In this document: piece after piece, positions 8,833 to 17,286 of the stretch
Layout of the letters: each line of letters begins with the position of its first letter
Position numbering within the stretch: position 1 is the stretch's first letter
From: Flavobacterium haoranii
Lineage (GTDB): Bacteria; Bacteroidota; Bacteroidia; Flavobacteriales; Flavobacteriaceae
DNA length: 64,000 nucleotides
Direction of reading: 5' to 3'
Assembly (NCBI GenBank): GCA_003246205.1
Contig: QKBC01000002.1
Location: 1 to 64,000, forward strand
Made by a program: the position numbers and the translations under genes
Notes under the pieces: model-generated
The model's database searches: none
What the model saw: only the letters and a program-made list of their open reading frames with translations
What the model was told of the DNA's origin: nothing

Positions 8833-10077
8833 ATGAATTTAGGATTGTTCAGAGAAAACTCAAAAATTGCTATCGACTCCATCAGAAGTCAGGCATTGCG
8901 TACATCGTTAACGGTACTTATCATTATGATCGGTATCACTTTTTTAGTGGGTATTTTAACCTTAACGAAAGCATTGGAAAAAAACTTACTCGGAAATTTT
9001 GCTTCTATGGGAGCCAATACTTTTTCGATAAGCCAATATGATTTTTCTTCTGAAATTAACCAAAACGACAGCAAACAAAAACCTAATCCTATTATCAGCT
9101 ATCCACAGGCTAAAGAATTTAAAGAGCGATATAATTTTCCTTTCACCTCAACCTCTTTGTCATTTACCGCAGCTTCCAGCATTGAAGTAAAATATCAGGA
9201 TCAAAAAACCGACCCGGAAATTACGATTGTAGGTGTAGATGAAAATTTTTGCCCGAACAAAGGTTTAGAAGTCGTTAAAGGCCGAAACTTTAATCCATTT
9301 GACGTTAGAAACAATAATTATGTTTGTATTTTGGGTTCTGACTTTGAAAAAGGACTTTTTAAAAACATGAATCCGCTGGATAAAAGCATTTCTATTCGCG
9401 GAGCCAAATTTAAAGTTATCGGAGTTTTAAAAGAAAAAGGATCTACTTTTGGCAACAGTCAGGATTTACGCGTTTTAATTCCTAACCAGATTGCACGTTC
9501 CTTATTTTCGGCACCGAATATCAACTATGATCTTTCGGTAATGGTAAATAATGACAATCTGCTCGATGAAGCTGTTGACGATGCTACTTTAATGATGCGA
9601 AAAGTGCGCCGACTGAATCCGGTTGAAAAAAGTAATTTCGGAATCAACCGAAGTGACGATTTAATTCAACGTTTAGGCGAAAATGTTGCCGTGATCAATC
9701 TAATTGCAGTTGTAATCGGAGCTATTACTATTTTTGGTTCCACAATTGCGTTAATGAACATTATGTTGGTTTCTGTTACCGAAAGAACCCGAGAGATCGG
9801 AATCCGAAAATCGCTGGGAGCTAAAAAATCGACCATTGCGTGGCAATTTTTTACAGAAACTTTTATTATCAGTCAAATTGGCGGTGCATTGGGAATCCTC
9901 TTCGGTATTTTATTGGGAACTATTATTGCATTAAGTTTCGGATTCTCATTTGTAATTCCTTGGATGGCGATTCTGGCTGCATTTATTACTACTTTTATTG
10001 TCACAATTATTTCCGGACTATATCCGGCCTTAAAAGCAGCTAAACTAGACCCGGTTGAAGCTTTGCGTTATGAATAA
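8833..10077 (+). CDS. MacB/FtsX-type ABC transporter permease
   Basis: This 414-residue protein has the MacB architecture. A first membrane segment at about 24-46 (LRTSLTVLIIMIGITFLVGILTL) is followed by a periplasmic MacB_PCD domain (about 50-270). An FtsX domain with three membrane segments comes last (about 280-400). It includes the family signature VTERTREIGIRKSLGAKK and the ending SGLYPALKAAKLDPVEALRYE. Such permeases pair with a LolD/MacB-type ATPase to extrude lipoproteins, peptides or drugs. No ATPase gene is adjacent, so the partner must be encoded elsewhere. It is a lone plus-strand gene facing prmC. Confidence 0.88.
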   Translation: MNLGLFRENSKIAIDSIRSQALRTSLTVLIIMIGITFLVGILTLTKALEKNLLGNFASMGANTFSISQYDFSSEINQNDSKQKPNPIISYPQAKEFKERYNFPFTSTSLSFTAASSIEVKYQDQKTDPEITIVGVDENFCPNKGLEVVKGRNFNPFDVRNNNYVCILGSDFEKGLFKNMNPLDKSISIRGAKFKVIGVLKEKGSTFGNSQDLRVLIPNQIARSLFSAPNINYDLSVMVNNDNLLDEAVDDATLMMRKVRRLNPVEKSNFGINRSDDLIQRLGENVAVINLIAVVIGAITIFGSTIALMNIMLVSVTERTREIGIRKSLGAKKSTIAWQFFTETFIISQIGGALGILFGILLGTIIALSFGFSFVIPWMAILAAFITTFIVTIISGLYPALKAAKLDPVEALRYE

Positions 10078-10129
10078 AATAAGAATTGAGACCTTTTCAA
10101 AGTTCTTCATACAAAATTCAAAATTGAAT

Positions 10130-10155
10130 GTTGAATATTCAACTGGAAATTTCCA
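10130..10155. repeat. two back-to-back perfect palindromes between convergent genes
   Basis: GTTGAATATTCAAC (10130-10143) and TGGAAATTTCCA (10144-10155) are perfect palindromes joined end to end. They lie in the 97-base gap between the MacB-type permease (+) and prmC (-). They may form a cruciform, a weak bidirectional terminator or part of a dispersed element; no U-tract follows closely. Confidence 0.5.
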
Positions 10156-10174
10156 ATGTTGACGTTTTAAAACT

Positions 10175-11098
10175 TTATAAAAAAGCCTTAATCATTCTAT
10201 CATTTCCCATTAAATCTTTGCGGAGTTCTATATTTTGATATCCTAATTGTTGCAACATTTCTAGCGTTTCTTTACCTAGATATTGGTTGATTTCAAAAAA
10301 CAACAGTCCGTTTGGTTTTAAACTTTGCAAAGCTAACTCGGCTATTTTTCGGTAAAAGACCAAAGGATCATTATCTTCCACAAACAAAGCCAAATGCGGT
10401 TCATATTCCAGAACATTTTTTTTGATTTCTACCTTTTCTAAATTCCGAACATAAGGCGGATTGGAAACGATGATATCAAATTTAGTCGAAAGTCGAAAGT
10501 CAAAAGTCGAAAGTTTTTCTAAATCTTCAACTTGTAAAATATCGGCTTGTATGAAATTTATATTGACTTCATTTTGCTTCGCATTTTCTTTAGCAATTTC
10601 CAAAGCTTTTTCAGAAACATCAATAGCAAAAACTTCAGCTTCGGGTAAATTGACTTTCAATGAAATCGGAATACAGCCTGTTCCAGTTCCTATATCCAAA
10701 ATAGACAATTCGCATCTCGACTCCGCTCGATGTGACAAAATCGACTCAATATTTTTTTGACTTTTGACTTTTGACTTTGAACTTTCAATAATCCATTCTA
10801 CTAATTCTTCCGTTTCCGGTCTTGGAATCAGTGTATTTTCATTAACCTTGAACGGCAATCCATAAAACCAAGCTTCGCCTAAAATATATTGAATAGGTTT
10901 TTCTTGTTGTAAATCAGCAATAATAGCGTTCCATTGGCTTATATTATCTATTACAAAATTGGGTTGCAATATAAAATCAATACGCTTCATTTGGTGAGCA
11001 TGTTCCAAAATCATATAGAAAAAACTATCTATTTCTCCTTGATCATAAATTGAAGCCAGTTCAGTTTCAAAGCGTATCTTAAGTTCTTTTAGTGTCAA
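10175..11098 (-). CDS. prmC: peptide chain release factor N5-glutamine methyltransferase
   Basis: PrmC (HemK) methylates the Gln of the GGQ motif in release factors RF1 and RF2, using S-adenosylmethionine. The SAM-binding motif DIGTGTGCIPISL and the catalytic NPPY motif (IIVSNPPYVRNLEK) are intact, as is the N-terminal region leading to PIQYILGEAWFYGLPF. At 307 residues it is a little longer than the usual 275-290. The excess maps to two loops made of repeat-derived residues: SSKSKVKSQKNIESILSHRA before the SAM motif, and STFDFRLST before the NPPY motif. It is probably still functional because the frame and catalytic motifs are preserved. Confidence 0.93.
   Translation of the reverse strand: MTLKELKIRFETELASIYDQGEIDSFFYMILEHAHQMKRIDFILQPNFVIDNISQWNAIIADLQQEKPIQYILGEAWFYGLPFKVNENTLIPRPETEELVEWIIESSKSKVKSQKNIESILSHRAESRCELSILDIGTGTGCIPISLKVNLPEAEVFAIDVSEKALEIAKENAKQNEVNINFIQADILQVEDLEKLSTFDFRLSTKFDIIVSNPPYVRNLEKVEIKKNVLEYEPHLALFVEDNDPLVFYRKIAELALQSLKPNGLLFFEINQYLGKETLEMLQQLGYQNIELRKDLMGNDRMIKAFL
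10484..10514. repeat. heptamer repeat array inside prmC
   Basis: Tandem 7-mers read AGTCGAA, AGTCGAA, AGTCAAA, AGTCGAA, then AGT, on the plus strand. They are translated in prmC as STFDFRLST. The array is in inverted orientation relative to the second array at 10754-10786. Confidence 0.8.
10715..10740. repeat. dispersed repeat copy inside prmC
   Basis: The core CTCGACTCCGCTCGA followed by TGTGACAAAA matches an intergenic copy at 47350-47375 in 25 of 26 positions and in the same orientation. In prmC it is read on the other strand as part of SHRAESRCE, just before the SAM-binding motif. Confidence 0.8.
10754..10786. repeat. second heptamer repeat array inside prmC
   Basis: TTTTGAC is repeated three times, then degenerates to TTTGAAC and TTTCAA. 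On the coding strand this gives the Ser/Lys-rich loop SSKSKVKSQK. It is the inverse of the array at 10484-10514, and together they bracket the dispersed repeat. Confidence 0.75.
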
Positions 11099-11120
11099 AA
11101 TTATTTTCTCTCGTCTAATG

Positions 11121-11597
11121 TTATAATTCTTTTATCATCCAAACATCGCAACTCGTATGTCCGGTGCAACCTAAAGGTTGGTCTAAATACTGAAACCCGA
11201 CTCTGGCATATAACTTTTGTGCTGCCTGCATAAAAGGCAAAGTTTCCAAATAGCATTTCTCAAATCCTTGTGATTTCGCAAAATCCAGACACATTTCAAT
11301 AATTTGTTGTGCTAATCCCGTTCCCCTAATTTCGGGAGCAAAATACATTTTTTGCAACTCACAATATTCCGAAGAAGCATTTTCTAACGGACCAATTCCG
11401 CAACCACCTACTACGTTACCTTCTTTTTGGACTACATAATAAACCGATTGAGGCTTTTGATACACTTCATACAAAGTATCTAAAATAGGATCTGCATAAG
11501 CGGTACCTACTTTAGGCGCATTTAATTCATCAAAAACCGCACGAATTACCTTTGCGATTTGAGCATTATCTTGTGGTTCAATTTTTCTGATTTTCAT
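11121..11597 (-). CDS. GNAT-family N-acetyltransferase
   Basis: This 158-residue protein has the GNAT fold. The acetyl-CoA loop is at LQKMYFAPEIRGTGLAQQII (about residues 83-102), preceded by VVGGCGIGPL and followed by AQKLYARVGFQYLDQPLG. The frame could open farther upstream at 11690, inside the divergent ribD gene, but the ATG at 11597 (MKIRKIEPQDNAQIAKVI) matches the usual GNAT start and leaves room for the ribD promoter. It is 22 bases downstream of prmC's start region on the same strand, so it may be the first gene of a pair with prmC. Substrate unknown. Confidence 0.88.
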   Translation of the reverse strand: MKIRKIEPQDNAQIAKVIRAVFDELNAPKVGTAYADPILDTLYEVYQKPQSVYYVVQKEGNVVGGCGIGPLENASSEYCELQKMYFAPEIRGTGLAQQIIEMCLDFAKSQGFEKCYLETLPFMQAAQKLYARVGFQYLDQPLGCTGHTSCDVWMIKEL

Positions 11598-11638
11598 ACT
11601 AAAAAATTCTCTCGGTAAAATTAAACAAATTGATTTCC

Positions 11639-11674
11639 TTTTGCACTTAAAAAAATCGAAAATCCCTACTTTTG
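11639..11674 (+). promoter_or_regulatory. ribD promoter, predicted leaderless
   Basis: TTTTG (11639-11643), 23 bases, then TACTTTTG (11667-11674). Only 4 bases separate the -7 box from the ribD ATG at 11679. With the G-to-start spacing inferred from other promoters in this window, transcription would begin on the A of the ATG. Confidence 0.55.
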
Positions 11675-11678
11675 TATT

Positions 11679-12722
11679 ATGACGACACACGAAAAATACA
11701 TGCGCCGTGCCTTACAACTAGCCCAAAACGGATTAGGAACCACTTATCCTAACCCGATGGTGGGAAGTGTTATTGTTCACAACGGAAAAATTATTGGCGA
11801 AGGATGGCATAAAAAAGCAGGTGAACCACATGCTGAAGTCAATGCGGTAAATGCTGTTAAAGACAAAAGTCTCTTAAAAGAAGCTACTATTTATGTCACA
11901 TTGGAACCATGCAGTCATTTTGGCAAAACTCCTCCTTGTTGTGATTTGATAATTGCTAAAGAAATTCCTAACGTAGTTGTCGGTACTATCGATCCGTTTG
12001 CAAAAGTAGCTGGAACCGGAATTCAAAAACTGAAAGAAGCTGGCAAAAATGTTATCGTTGGTGTTCTGGAAAAGGAATGTCAGGAACTTAATAAACGTTT
12101 CTTTACATTTCACCAAAAGAAACGTCCTTATATCATTCTTAAATGGGCTGAAAGCAATGATGGTTTTATAGCTCCCTTAACTAAAGATACAAACCGCCCT
12201 GTTTGGGTCACGCATCAATATTCCAGACAATTGGTTCATAAATGGCGTACCGAAGAGCAAGCTATTTTAGTGGGAACCCAAACTGTCTTAGACGATAATC
12301 CTGTTCTGAATGCTCGTGATTTTTTTGGTGCTGACCCTACTCGAATTGTACTTGATCGTCAAGGAAGAATTCCGGAAAATTATCATATTAAAAATGGAAC
12401 ACAAAAGACAATAATTTACAGTGAAAATATTTTTTTAACAAAAAATAATACTATTTCATATAAAAAAGCTATATTTGATACTCATTTTTTAGAATTTCTA
12501 GTATCTGATTTATTCCAAGAAGAACTCCAGTCAATTATTATTGAAGGAGGTGCTAAAACTTTACAAAGCTTCATCGATAAAAACCTATGGGATGAAGCTC
12601 GTGTTTTTACCGGAAATACATTATTAAAAAATGGAATTACTGCGCCCAAAATTCATCGCTCTCCGATCAGGATTGAAAATATTCAGGAAGATCAATTAAA
12701 ATATTACAAGAACTATGATTAA
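11679..12722 (+). CDS. ribD: bifunctional riboflavin deaminase/reductase RibD
   Basis: RibD performs the second and third steps of riboflavin synthesis: deamination of the diaminopyrimidine and reduction of the ribosyl side chain. The N-terminal zinc deaminase domain shows GEPHAEVNAV (zinc His and catalytic Glu) and the zinc Cys pair in PCSHFGKTPPCC. The C-terminal reductase domain (about 148-347) has KWAESNDGFIA, VGTQTVLDDNPVLNAR and IIEGGAKTLQSFID. The length (347) is normal. It heads an operon; its last 8 bases overlap the next start. Confidence 0.96.
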   Translation: MTTHEKYMRRALQLAQNGLGTTYPNPMVGSVIVHNGKIIGEGWHKKAGEPHAEVNAVNAVKDKSLLKEATIYVTLEPCSHFGKTPPCCDLIIAKEIPNVVVGTIDPFAKVAGTGIQKLKEAGKNVIVGVLEKECQELNKRFFTFHQKKRPYIILKWAESNDGFIAPLTKDTNRPVWVTHQYSRQLVHKWRTEEQAILVGTQTVLDDNPVLNARDFFGADPTRIVLDRQGRIPENYHIKNGTQKTIIYSENIFLTKNNTISYKKAIFDTHFLEFLVSDLFQEELQSIIIEGGAKTLQSFIDKNLWDEARVFTGNTLLKNGITAPKIHRSPIRIENIQEDQLKYYKNYD

Positions 12723-13326
12723 TACAATACTTTTTGATTTTGGGGATGTCTTTATTAACTTAGACAAAAATGCTACATCAGATGCTTTTAAAAAATTGGG
12801 ATTATCTCAATGGAACTCCACTTTAGACGAGCTGAACCTGCAGTATGAAACAGGAAAAATTGACGAACATACTTTTTTACAAGGAATGCAACAATTTATC
12901 CCGAATGTGGAAACTCCCAAAATTAAGGAAGCCTGGAATGCTATTTTGCAAGATTTCCCTCTGGAACGTTTGGAATTTCTACAAATGTTGCCTTCTAATT
13001 ACCGCTTACTATTGTTAAGCAATACAGACGCCACACATATTGAAAGTTTTGAACATAAAGTAGGACAATCTTTTGCTCGTGATTTTTATAGTTGTTTTGA
13101 AAAAACTTATTTTTCATTTGATATCGGAATGCGCAAACCGGAAAAAGAAACTTTCAATCTGGTTATCAATAATCATAATTTAACACCTAAAAGGACATTG
13201 TTTATCGATGATAAAGCAGAAAATATTGAATCTGCCAAAAAGCTAGGGTTTAAAACTTGGCATTTGAATCCAAAAACAGAAGACGTTACTCAACTTTTTG
13301 ACCATCTAAAAAAGGTACATGATTGA
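12715..13326 (+). CDS. HAD-superfamily hydrolase
   Basis: This 203-residue protein resembles the YihX/epoxide-hydrolase-like HAD group. Motif I is LFDFGDVFINLD (nucleophile Asp, with Gly at the usual second Asp position as in YihX-type FDLGNV). Motif II is LLLLSNTD, motif III Lys is in GMRKPEKETF, and motif IV is TLFIDDKAENIESAKKLG. It overlaps ribD by 8 bases and the next gene by 8 bases, so translation is probably coupled. A phosphatase for sugar phosphates or flavin-pathway intermediates is plausible. Bacteria need such a phosphatase after RibD, but a role there is only an inference from position. Confidence 0.88.
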   Translation: MINTILFDFGDVFINLDKNATSDAFKKLGLSQWNSTLDELNLQYETGKIDEHTFLQGMQQFIPNVETPKIKEAWNAILQDFPLERLEFLQMLPSNYRLLLLSNTDATHIESFEHKVGQSFARDFYSCFEKTYFSFDIGMRKPEKETFNLVINNHNLTPKRTLFIDDKAENIESAKKLGFKTWHLNPKTEDVTQLFDHLKKVHD

Positions 13327-14173
13327 TCTGCTTTTAGCCATTATCTTTTCCGGGCTTTTATTCATTATTTTTACTATTTTCAAAAAAAACGATATAGATG
13401 TTTTTCAGGCAATTGTCTTTAACTACATCGTTGCTTTTTCAACCGGAATGCTTATAAGTCCGGTTAATATCCATTATGATGAAGTAATACATCAAAACTG
13501 GTTTCCCGGCACACTTTTTTTAGGTTTTTTATTCATTACGGTTTTTAACATCATGGGAAAAACAGCTCAAGTTAACGGATTGACCGTAGCTTCAGTTTCC
13601 AGTAAAATGTCCCTTGTTATTCCTGTTCTTTTTGGTATCTTATTTCTAAATGAATCCATTCATTTTAAAAAAATAGCAGGAATTGTTCTAGCTTTAATAG
13701 CGGTTTATTTTGTTTCTAAAAAAGATTCCGGCAAATTAAACCTTGACTCTTTTTTACTTCCTTTTTTATTATTTATCGGTGCAGGAACAATCGACACCGG
13801 TATGAATTTTATTCAGCATTTTTATGTTCCTGAAAATGAAACTGCTACTTTTTCTGCTTTTACTTTTTTAACTGCTTTTAGTATTGGTTTCCTTATTCTA
13901 TGCTATCGATTATTTCAAAAACAAACCACTTTTCATATTAAAAATGTATTCGGAGGCATTTTTTTAGGCATTCCTAATTTCTTTTCCATGTTTTATATGA
14001 TAAAAGCTTTACAGGCTAAAAATATGGAAAGCGCCACTATTTTTACTTTATTAAATATTGGTGTAATTTTGTTCACTACAATTTTGGGGCTTCTTTTCTT
14101 TCAGGAGAAATTAAGCAAGCAAAATTTTGTTGGTATCATCATTGCGATTGTCGCTTTATTTTTAGTACGATAA
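13319..14173 (+). CDS. EamA/DMT-family permease
   Basis: This 284-residue protein has about ten hydrophobic segments in two homologous halves, as in drug/metabolite transporters. The first half ends with VIPVLFGILFLNESIHFKKIAGIVLALIAVYFVSK and the second with ILFTTILGLLFFQEKLSKQNFVGIIIAIVALFLVR, the paired EamA signatures with a conserved Glu. It overlaps the HAD gene by 8 bases and precedes the YigZ gene by 3 bases. The substrate is unknown; clustering with ribD raises, but does not prove, a flavin-related export or import role. Confidence 0.87.
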   Translation: MIDLLLAIIFSGLLFIIFTIFKKNDIDVFQAIVFNYIVAFSTGMLISPVNIHYDEVIHQNWFPGTLFLGFLFITVFNIMGKTAQVNGLTVASVSSKMSLVIPVLFGILFLNESIHFKKIAGIVLALIAVYFVSKKDSGKLNLDSFLLPFLLFIGAGTIDTGMNFIQHFYVPENETATFSAFTFLTAFSIGFLILCYRLFQKQTTFHIKNVFGGIFLGIPNFFSMFYMIKALQAKNMESATIFTLLNIGVILFTTILGLLFFQEKLSKQNFVGIIIAIVALFLVR

Positions 14174-14176
14174 TAA

Positions 14177-14803
14177 ATGAATTCTGAAAACACAAAAGAC
14201 ACTTATAAAACATTAGCCCAAGCTTCGCCTGAAATTTTATACAAAGAAAAAAACAGTAAATTTTTCGGTTATGCTTTTCCTATTCAAAATGAAGATGAGG
14301 TAAAAGACATTTTAACCGAAATAAAGAAGCAGCATTTTTCTGCCCGCCACTGGTGTTATGCCTTTCAAACCGGAACTGAAAAACTCTATTACAGAGCCAA
14401 TGATGACGGTGAACCTAACAACACGGCCGGCATGCCTATCTACGGACAAATCCAATCTTTTGATGTAACTAATGTTCTGATTGTTGTTGTTCGTTATTTC
14501 GGCGGTGTTAAATTAGGTGTCGGCGGTTTAATCTCAGCTTATAGAACAGCAGCTCAAATGGCTTTAGAGGCTTCAGAAATCATTGAAAAAACTATCGATA
14601 AACATTTCTTGGTTTCCTTTGATTACAAAAACATGAATAAAGTAATGAGAATTATCAAAGAAAAAAACTTAGAGATCGTAAATCAAAAAATGGAATTGAG
14701 TTGTGAAATAGAAATTGCTACCCGAAAAAAAAATGCCGAAACCATTTTCGACATTTTTAATACTTTATATGAAGTAACTATAAAAGAAAAAGAATCAGAC
14801 TAG
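14177..14803 (+). CDS. YigZ/IMPACT-family protein
   Basis: This 208-residue protein has the UPF0029 N-terminal domain with family signatures FSARHWCYAFQTG, YRANDDGEPNNTAGMPIYG and VVVRYFGGVKLGVGGLISAYRTAA. A ferredoxin-fold C-terminal half (about 135-208) follows. Bacterial YigZ relatives have been linked to ribosome or elongation-factor binding, but the exact function is unsettled. It is the last gene of the ribD operon. Its final 9 bases overlap the end of the convergent thioesterase gene. Confidence 0.92.
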   Translation: MNSENTKDTYKTLAQASPEILYKEKNSKFFGYAFPIQNEDEVKDILTEIKKQHFSARHWCYAFQTGTEKLYYRANDDGEPNNTAGMPIYGQIQSFDVTNVLIVVVRYFGGVKLGVGGLISAYRTAAQMALEASEIIEKTIDKHFLVSFDYKNMNKVMRIIKEKNLEIVNQKMELSCEIEIATRKKNAETIFDIFNTLYEVTIKEKESD

Positions 14804-15199
14804 CACTTCTAACTTTTCAGCAAGGTAACTTGGCGGATAAACCGGACGACCTGTTTTCATATCTACAAATACTAACATTGAATATCCGGTTGTTAATAAC
14901 TCTTCTTTTTCGTTATAAATTTCATAATCAAATTCAATCTTTACGCCGGACTGATTTTTAAAGATTGTTTTCACTGTTAACAAATCATCATAACGAGCCG
15001 GTTTTTTGTAATTCATCGTAAGTGTAACAACCGGTAACATTACGCCGTTTTCTTCCATCCACTTATAAGAAACGCCTAGGTTTCTCAACCATTCTACCCT
15101 TCCCATTTCAAAGTATTCCGCGTAATTCCCGTGATATACAACTCCCATTTGATCGGTTTCTGCATATCGAACTCTTACTTGTATTTGATGTTTTTTCAT
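14795..15199 (-). CDS. YbgC/FcbC-type acyl-CoA thioesterase
   Basis: A 134-residue single hot-dog domain. The 4HBT active-site motif is RYAETDQMGVVYHGNYAEYFEMGRVEWLR, with the catalytic Asp in TDQMGVVYH. It likely hydrolyses acyl-CoA or acyl-ACP thioesters in the cytoplasm. It stands alone on the minus strand, and no strong promoter box could be assigned upstream. Confidence 0.9.
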   Translation of the reverse strand: MKKHQIQVRVRYAETDQMGVVYHGNYAEYFEMGRVEWLRNLGVSYKWMEENGVMLPVVTLTMNYKKPARYDDLLTVKTIFKNQSGVKIEFDYEIYNEKEELLTTGYSMLVFVDMKTGRPVYPPSYLAEKLEVLV

Positions 15200-15400
15200 T
15201 ATTAATTTTATCTTAAATTATTCTTAATTTTTTATCAAGGGTTTACGATATTTTTTTTTAAAAATCAATAGCAGTTTCATTTTTTTTTACAGAAAATTGT
15301 TCACATATTTGTTCTCCCAAATCACTTGAAGGTTATACATCTTTTTCCTGTAAGATAAACTTTATTAATCTTAAAAAGCAACTATAAAAAAAGAACTTTT

Positions 15401-16828
15401 ATGAATAAAACTGCGCAATCGGTATGGGATAACTGTCTCTCTTTTATAAAGGACAATGTTCAGGAACAAGCCTATAAAACATGGTTTGAACCGATACAGT
15501 CAGTTGATCTTAATGAAAACGCATTATCCATTCAAGTTCCTAGTAAATTCTTCTATGAATGGCTTGAAGAACACTATGTAAAACTTCTGAAAGTCGCTCT
15601 TACAAAAGAACTCGGACCCAACGCAAAGTTATTATATAAAATCAAAATGGAAAACCCTTACGGGAATAAACTTCCATTTACCGAACAAATACCTAGTAAC
15701 AACAGACAAGTCATCAAAACTCAGGAAGTTGATGTGCCTATAGCACAAAAAAATCCGGAGTTAAAAAATCCTTTCATCATTCCGGGAATCCGAAACATTA
15801 ATATTGATTCGCAATTAAATTCGAATTATAGTTTCGATAATTTTCTGGAAGGTGATTCAAACCGTTTAGCAAGAAGTGCCGGATTGGCTGTTGCCAACAA
15901 ACCGGGCGGAACTTCTTTTAATCCTTTATTGATTTTCGGAGGAGTTGGTTTAGGAAAAACACACTTGGCTCATGCTATTGGTGTAGAAATCAAAGACAAG
16001 TTTCCTGAAAAAACAGTTCTATATATTTCTGCAGAGATTTTTACGCAACAATATATTGATTCCGTTAAGAAAAATACACGTAATGATTTTATTCATTTCT
16101 ATCAATTAATTGATGTTCTGATTATCGATGATGTTCAATTCTTATCCGGTAAATCAGGAACCCAAGATGTATTTTTCCACATTTTCAACCATTTGCATCA
16201 AAATGGCAAACAGGTTATTTTAACATCCGACAAAGCTCCTGTTGACATGCAGGATATTGAACAACGTTTATTATCTCGTTTTAAATGGGGATTGTCAGCA
16301 GAATTGCACCAACCGGATTTTGAAACCCGTATCTCTATCTTAAAAAACATTTTGTTTAGAGACGGTGTGGAAATGCCGGAAGAAATCATCGAATATGTTG
16401 CTAAAAATATTAAAAGCAATGTCAGAGAGTTAGAAGGAGCTATTATTTCATTAATTGCCCAATCTTCTTTCAACAAGCGAGAAGTAACAATCGATTTAGC
16501 AAAACAAGTTGTTGAAAAATTTGTCAAAAATGTTAAGCGCGAAATTTCTATTGACTATATTCAAAAAATAGTTTCTGAATATTTTCAATTAGATATAGAA
16601 ACATTACAATCTAAAACCAGAAAACGTCACGTAGTTCAGGCTAGACAATTGGCTATGTTCTTTGCTAAAAAATTTACTAAAAATTCTTTAGCAAATATCG
16701 GAAGTCAAATCGGAGACCGAGATCATGCTACGGTATTACATGCCTGTAAGACTGTTGACAACTTGGTTACTACTGATAAGCAATTCCGTAAATTTGTTGA
16801 TGACATCAACAAAAAACTATCAATGTAA
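15401..16828 (+). CDS. dnaA: chromosomal replication initiator DnaA
   Basis: DnaA opens the replication origin. Domain I is at about 1-85 (VWDNCLSFIKDNVQEQAYKTWFEPI). The AAA+ domain has Walker A GGVGLGKTH, Walker B VLIIDDVQFL, and sensor residues near LLSRFKWGLS. Domain IV, which binds DNA boxes, shows KTRKRHVVQARQLAMFFAKKF and the signature GDRDHATVLHACKTV. The length of 475 is typical. The stop overlaps the ATG of the next gene by one base. The 200 bases upstream do not hold a convincing cluster of DnaA boxes. Confidence 0.98.
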   Translation: MNKTAQSVWDNCLSFIKDNVQEQAYKTWFEPIQSVDLNENALSIQVPSKFFYEWLEEHYVKLLKVALTKELGPNAKLLYKIKMENPYGNKLPFTEQIPSNNRQVIKTQEVDVPIAQKNPELKNPFIIPGIRNINIDSQLNSNYSFDNFLEGDSNRLARSAGLAVANKPGGTSFNPLLIFGGVGLGKTHLAHAIGVEIKDKFPEKTVLYISAEIFTQQYIDSVKKNTRNDFIHFYQLIDVLIIDDVQFLSGKSGTQDVFFHIFNHLHQNGKQVILTSDKAPVDMQDIEQRLLSRFKWGLSAELHQPDFETRISILKNILFRDGVEMPEEIIEYVAKNIKSNVRELEGAIISLIAQSSFNKREVTIDLAKQVVEKFVKNVKREISIDYIQKIVSEYFQLDIETLQSKTRKRHVVQARQLAMFFAKKFTKNSLANIGSQIGDRDHATVLHACKTVDNLVTTDKQFRKFVDDINKKLSM

Positions 16829-17286
16829 TGCAAACCAAAATTTTAATGGTCTGTTTAGGTAACATTTGCCGTTCTCCTTTAGCAGAAGGCATTTTACAAT
16901 CTAAACTTTCCACACAAAATTTTATAGTGGATTCAGCTGGTACCGGTGGCTGGCACGCCGGAGAGTTACCGGATAAACGTTCTATAGCTACAGCCAAAAA
17001 CCACGGCGTTGACATTACTTCGCAAAGAGCCAGACAATTCAGAAAAGGTGACTTTGATACATTTGATATTATTTATACTATGGATATGTCAAACTATAAA
17101 GACATCTTATCTTTAGCTCCAAATGAAAATGCTAAACAAAAAGTAAAATTGATCCTAAACGAATTATTTCCTGACGAAAATGTAGAAGTTCCGGATCCTT
17201 ACTATGGCGGATTAAATGGTTTTGAAGAAGTCTACCGAATGCTGGATGAAGCCTGCTCAATAATTGCAAAGAATTTACAAAAATGA
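16828..17286 (+). CDS. low-molecular-weight protein tyrosine phosphatase
   Basis: This 152-residue protein begins with the phosphate-binding loop CLGNICRS (Cys9 nucleophile, Arg15), the family's C-x5-R signature. The general-acid loop VPDPYYGG lies near residue 124. Bacterial members dephosphorylate tyrosine residues on proteins. The gene starts one base inside the dnaA stop and overlaps the next gene by 4 bases (ATGA), so all three are probably co-translated. Confidence 0.94.
   Translation: MQTKILMVCLGNICRSPLAEGILQSKLSTQNFIVDSAGTGGWHAGELPDKRSIATAKNHGVDITSQRARQFRKGDFDTFDIIYTMDMSNYKDILSLAPNENAKQKVKLILNELFPDENVEVPDPYYGGLNGFEEVYRMLDEACSIIAKNLQK

Noticed and set aside
10754..10786. Heptamer arrays in prmC as a CRISPR array
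   Set aside because: Units are 7 bases long without spacers and lie within a coding gene.
11598..11690. N-terminal extension of the GNAT gene
   Set aside because: The extension covers the ribD promoter and start and reads as a non-GNAT sequence; the ATG at 11597 fits the family.
15200..15400. Possible oriC upstream of dnaA
   Set aside because: Only one weak DnaA-box-like site (TTGTTCACA) and no clustered boxes were found; the AT richness is not different from other gaps.
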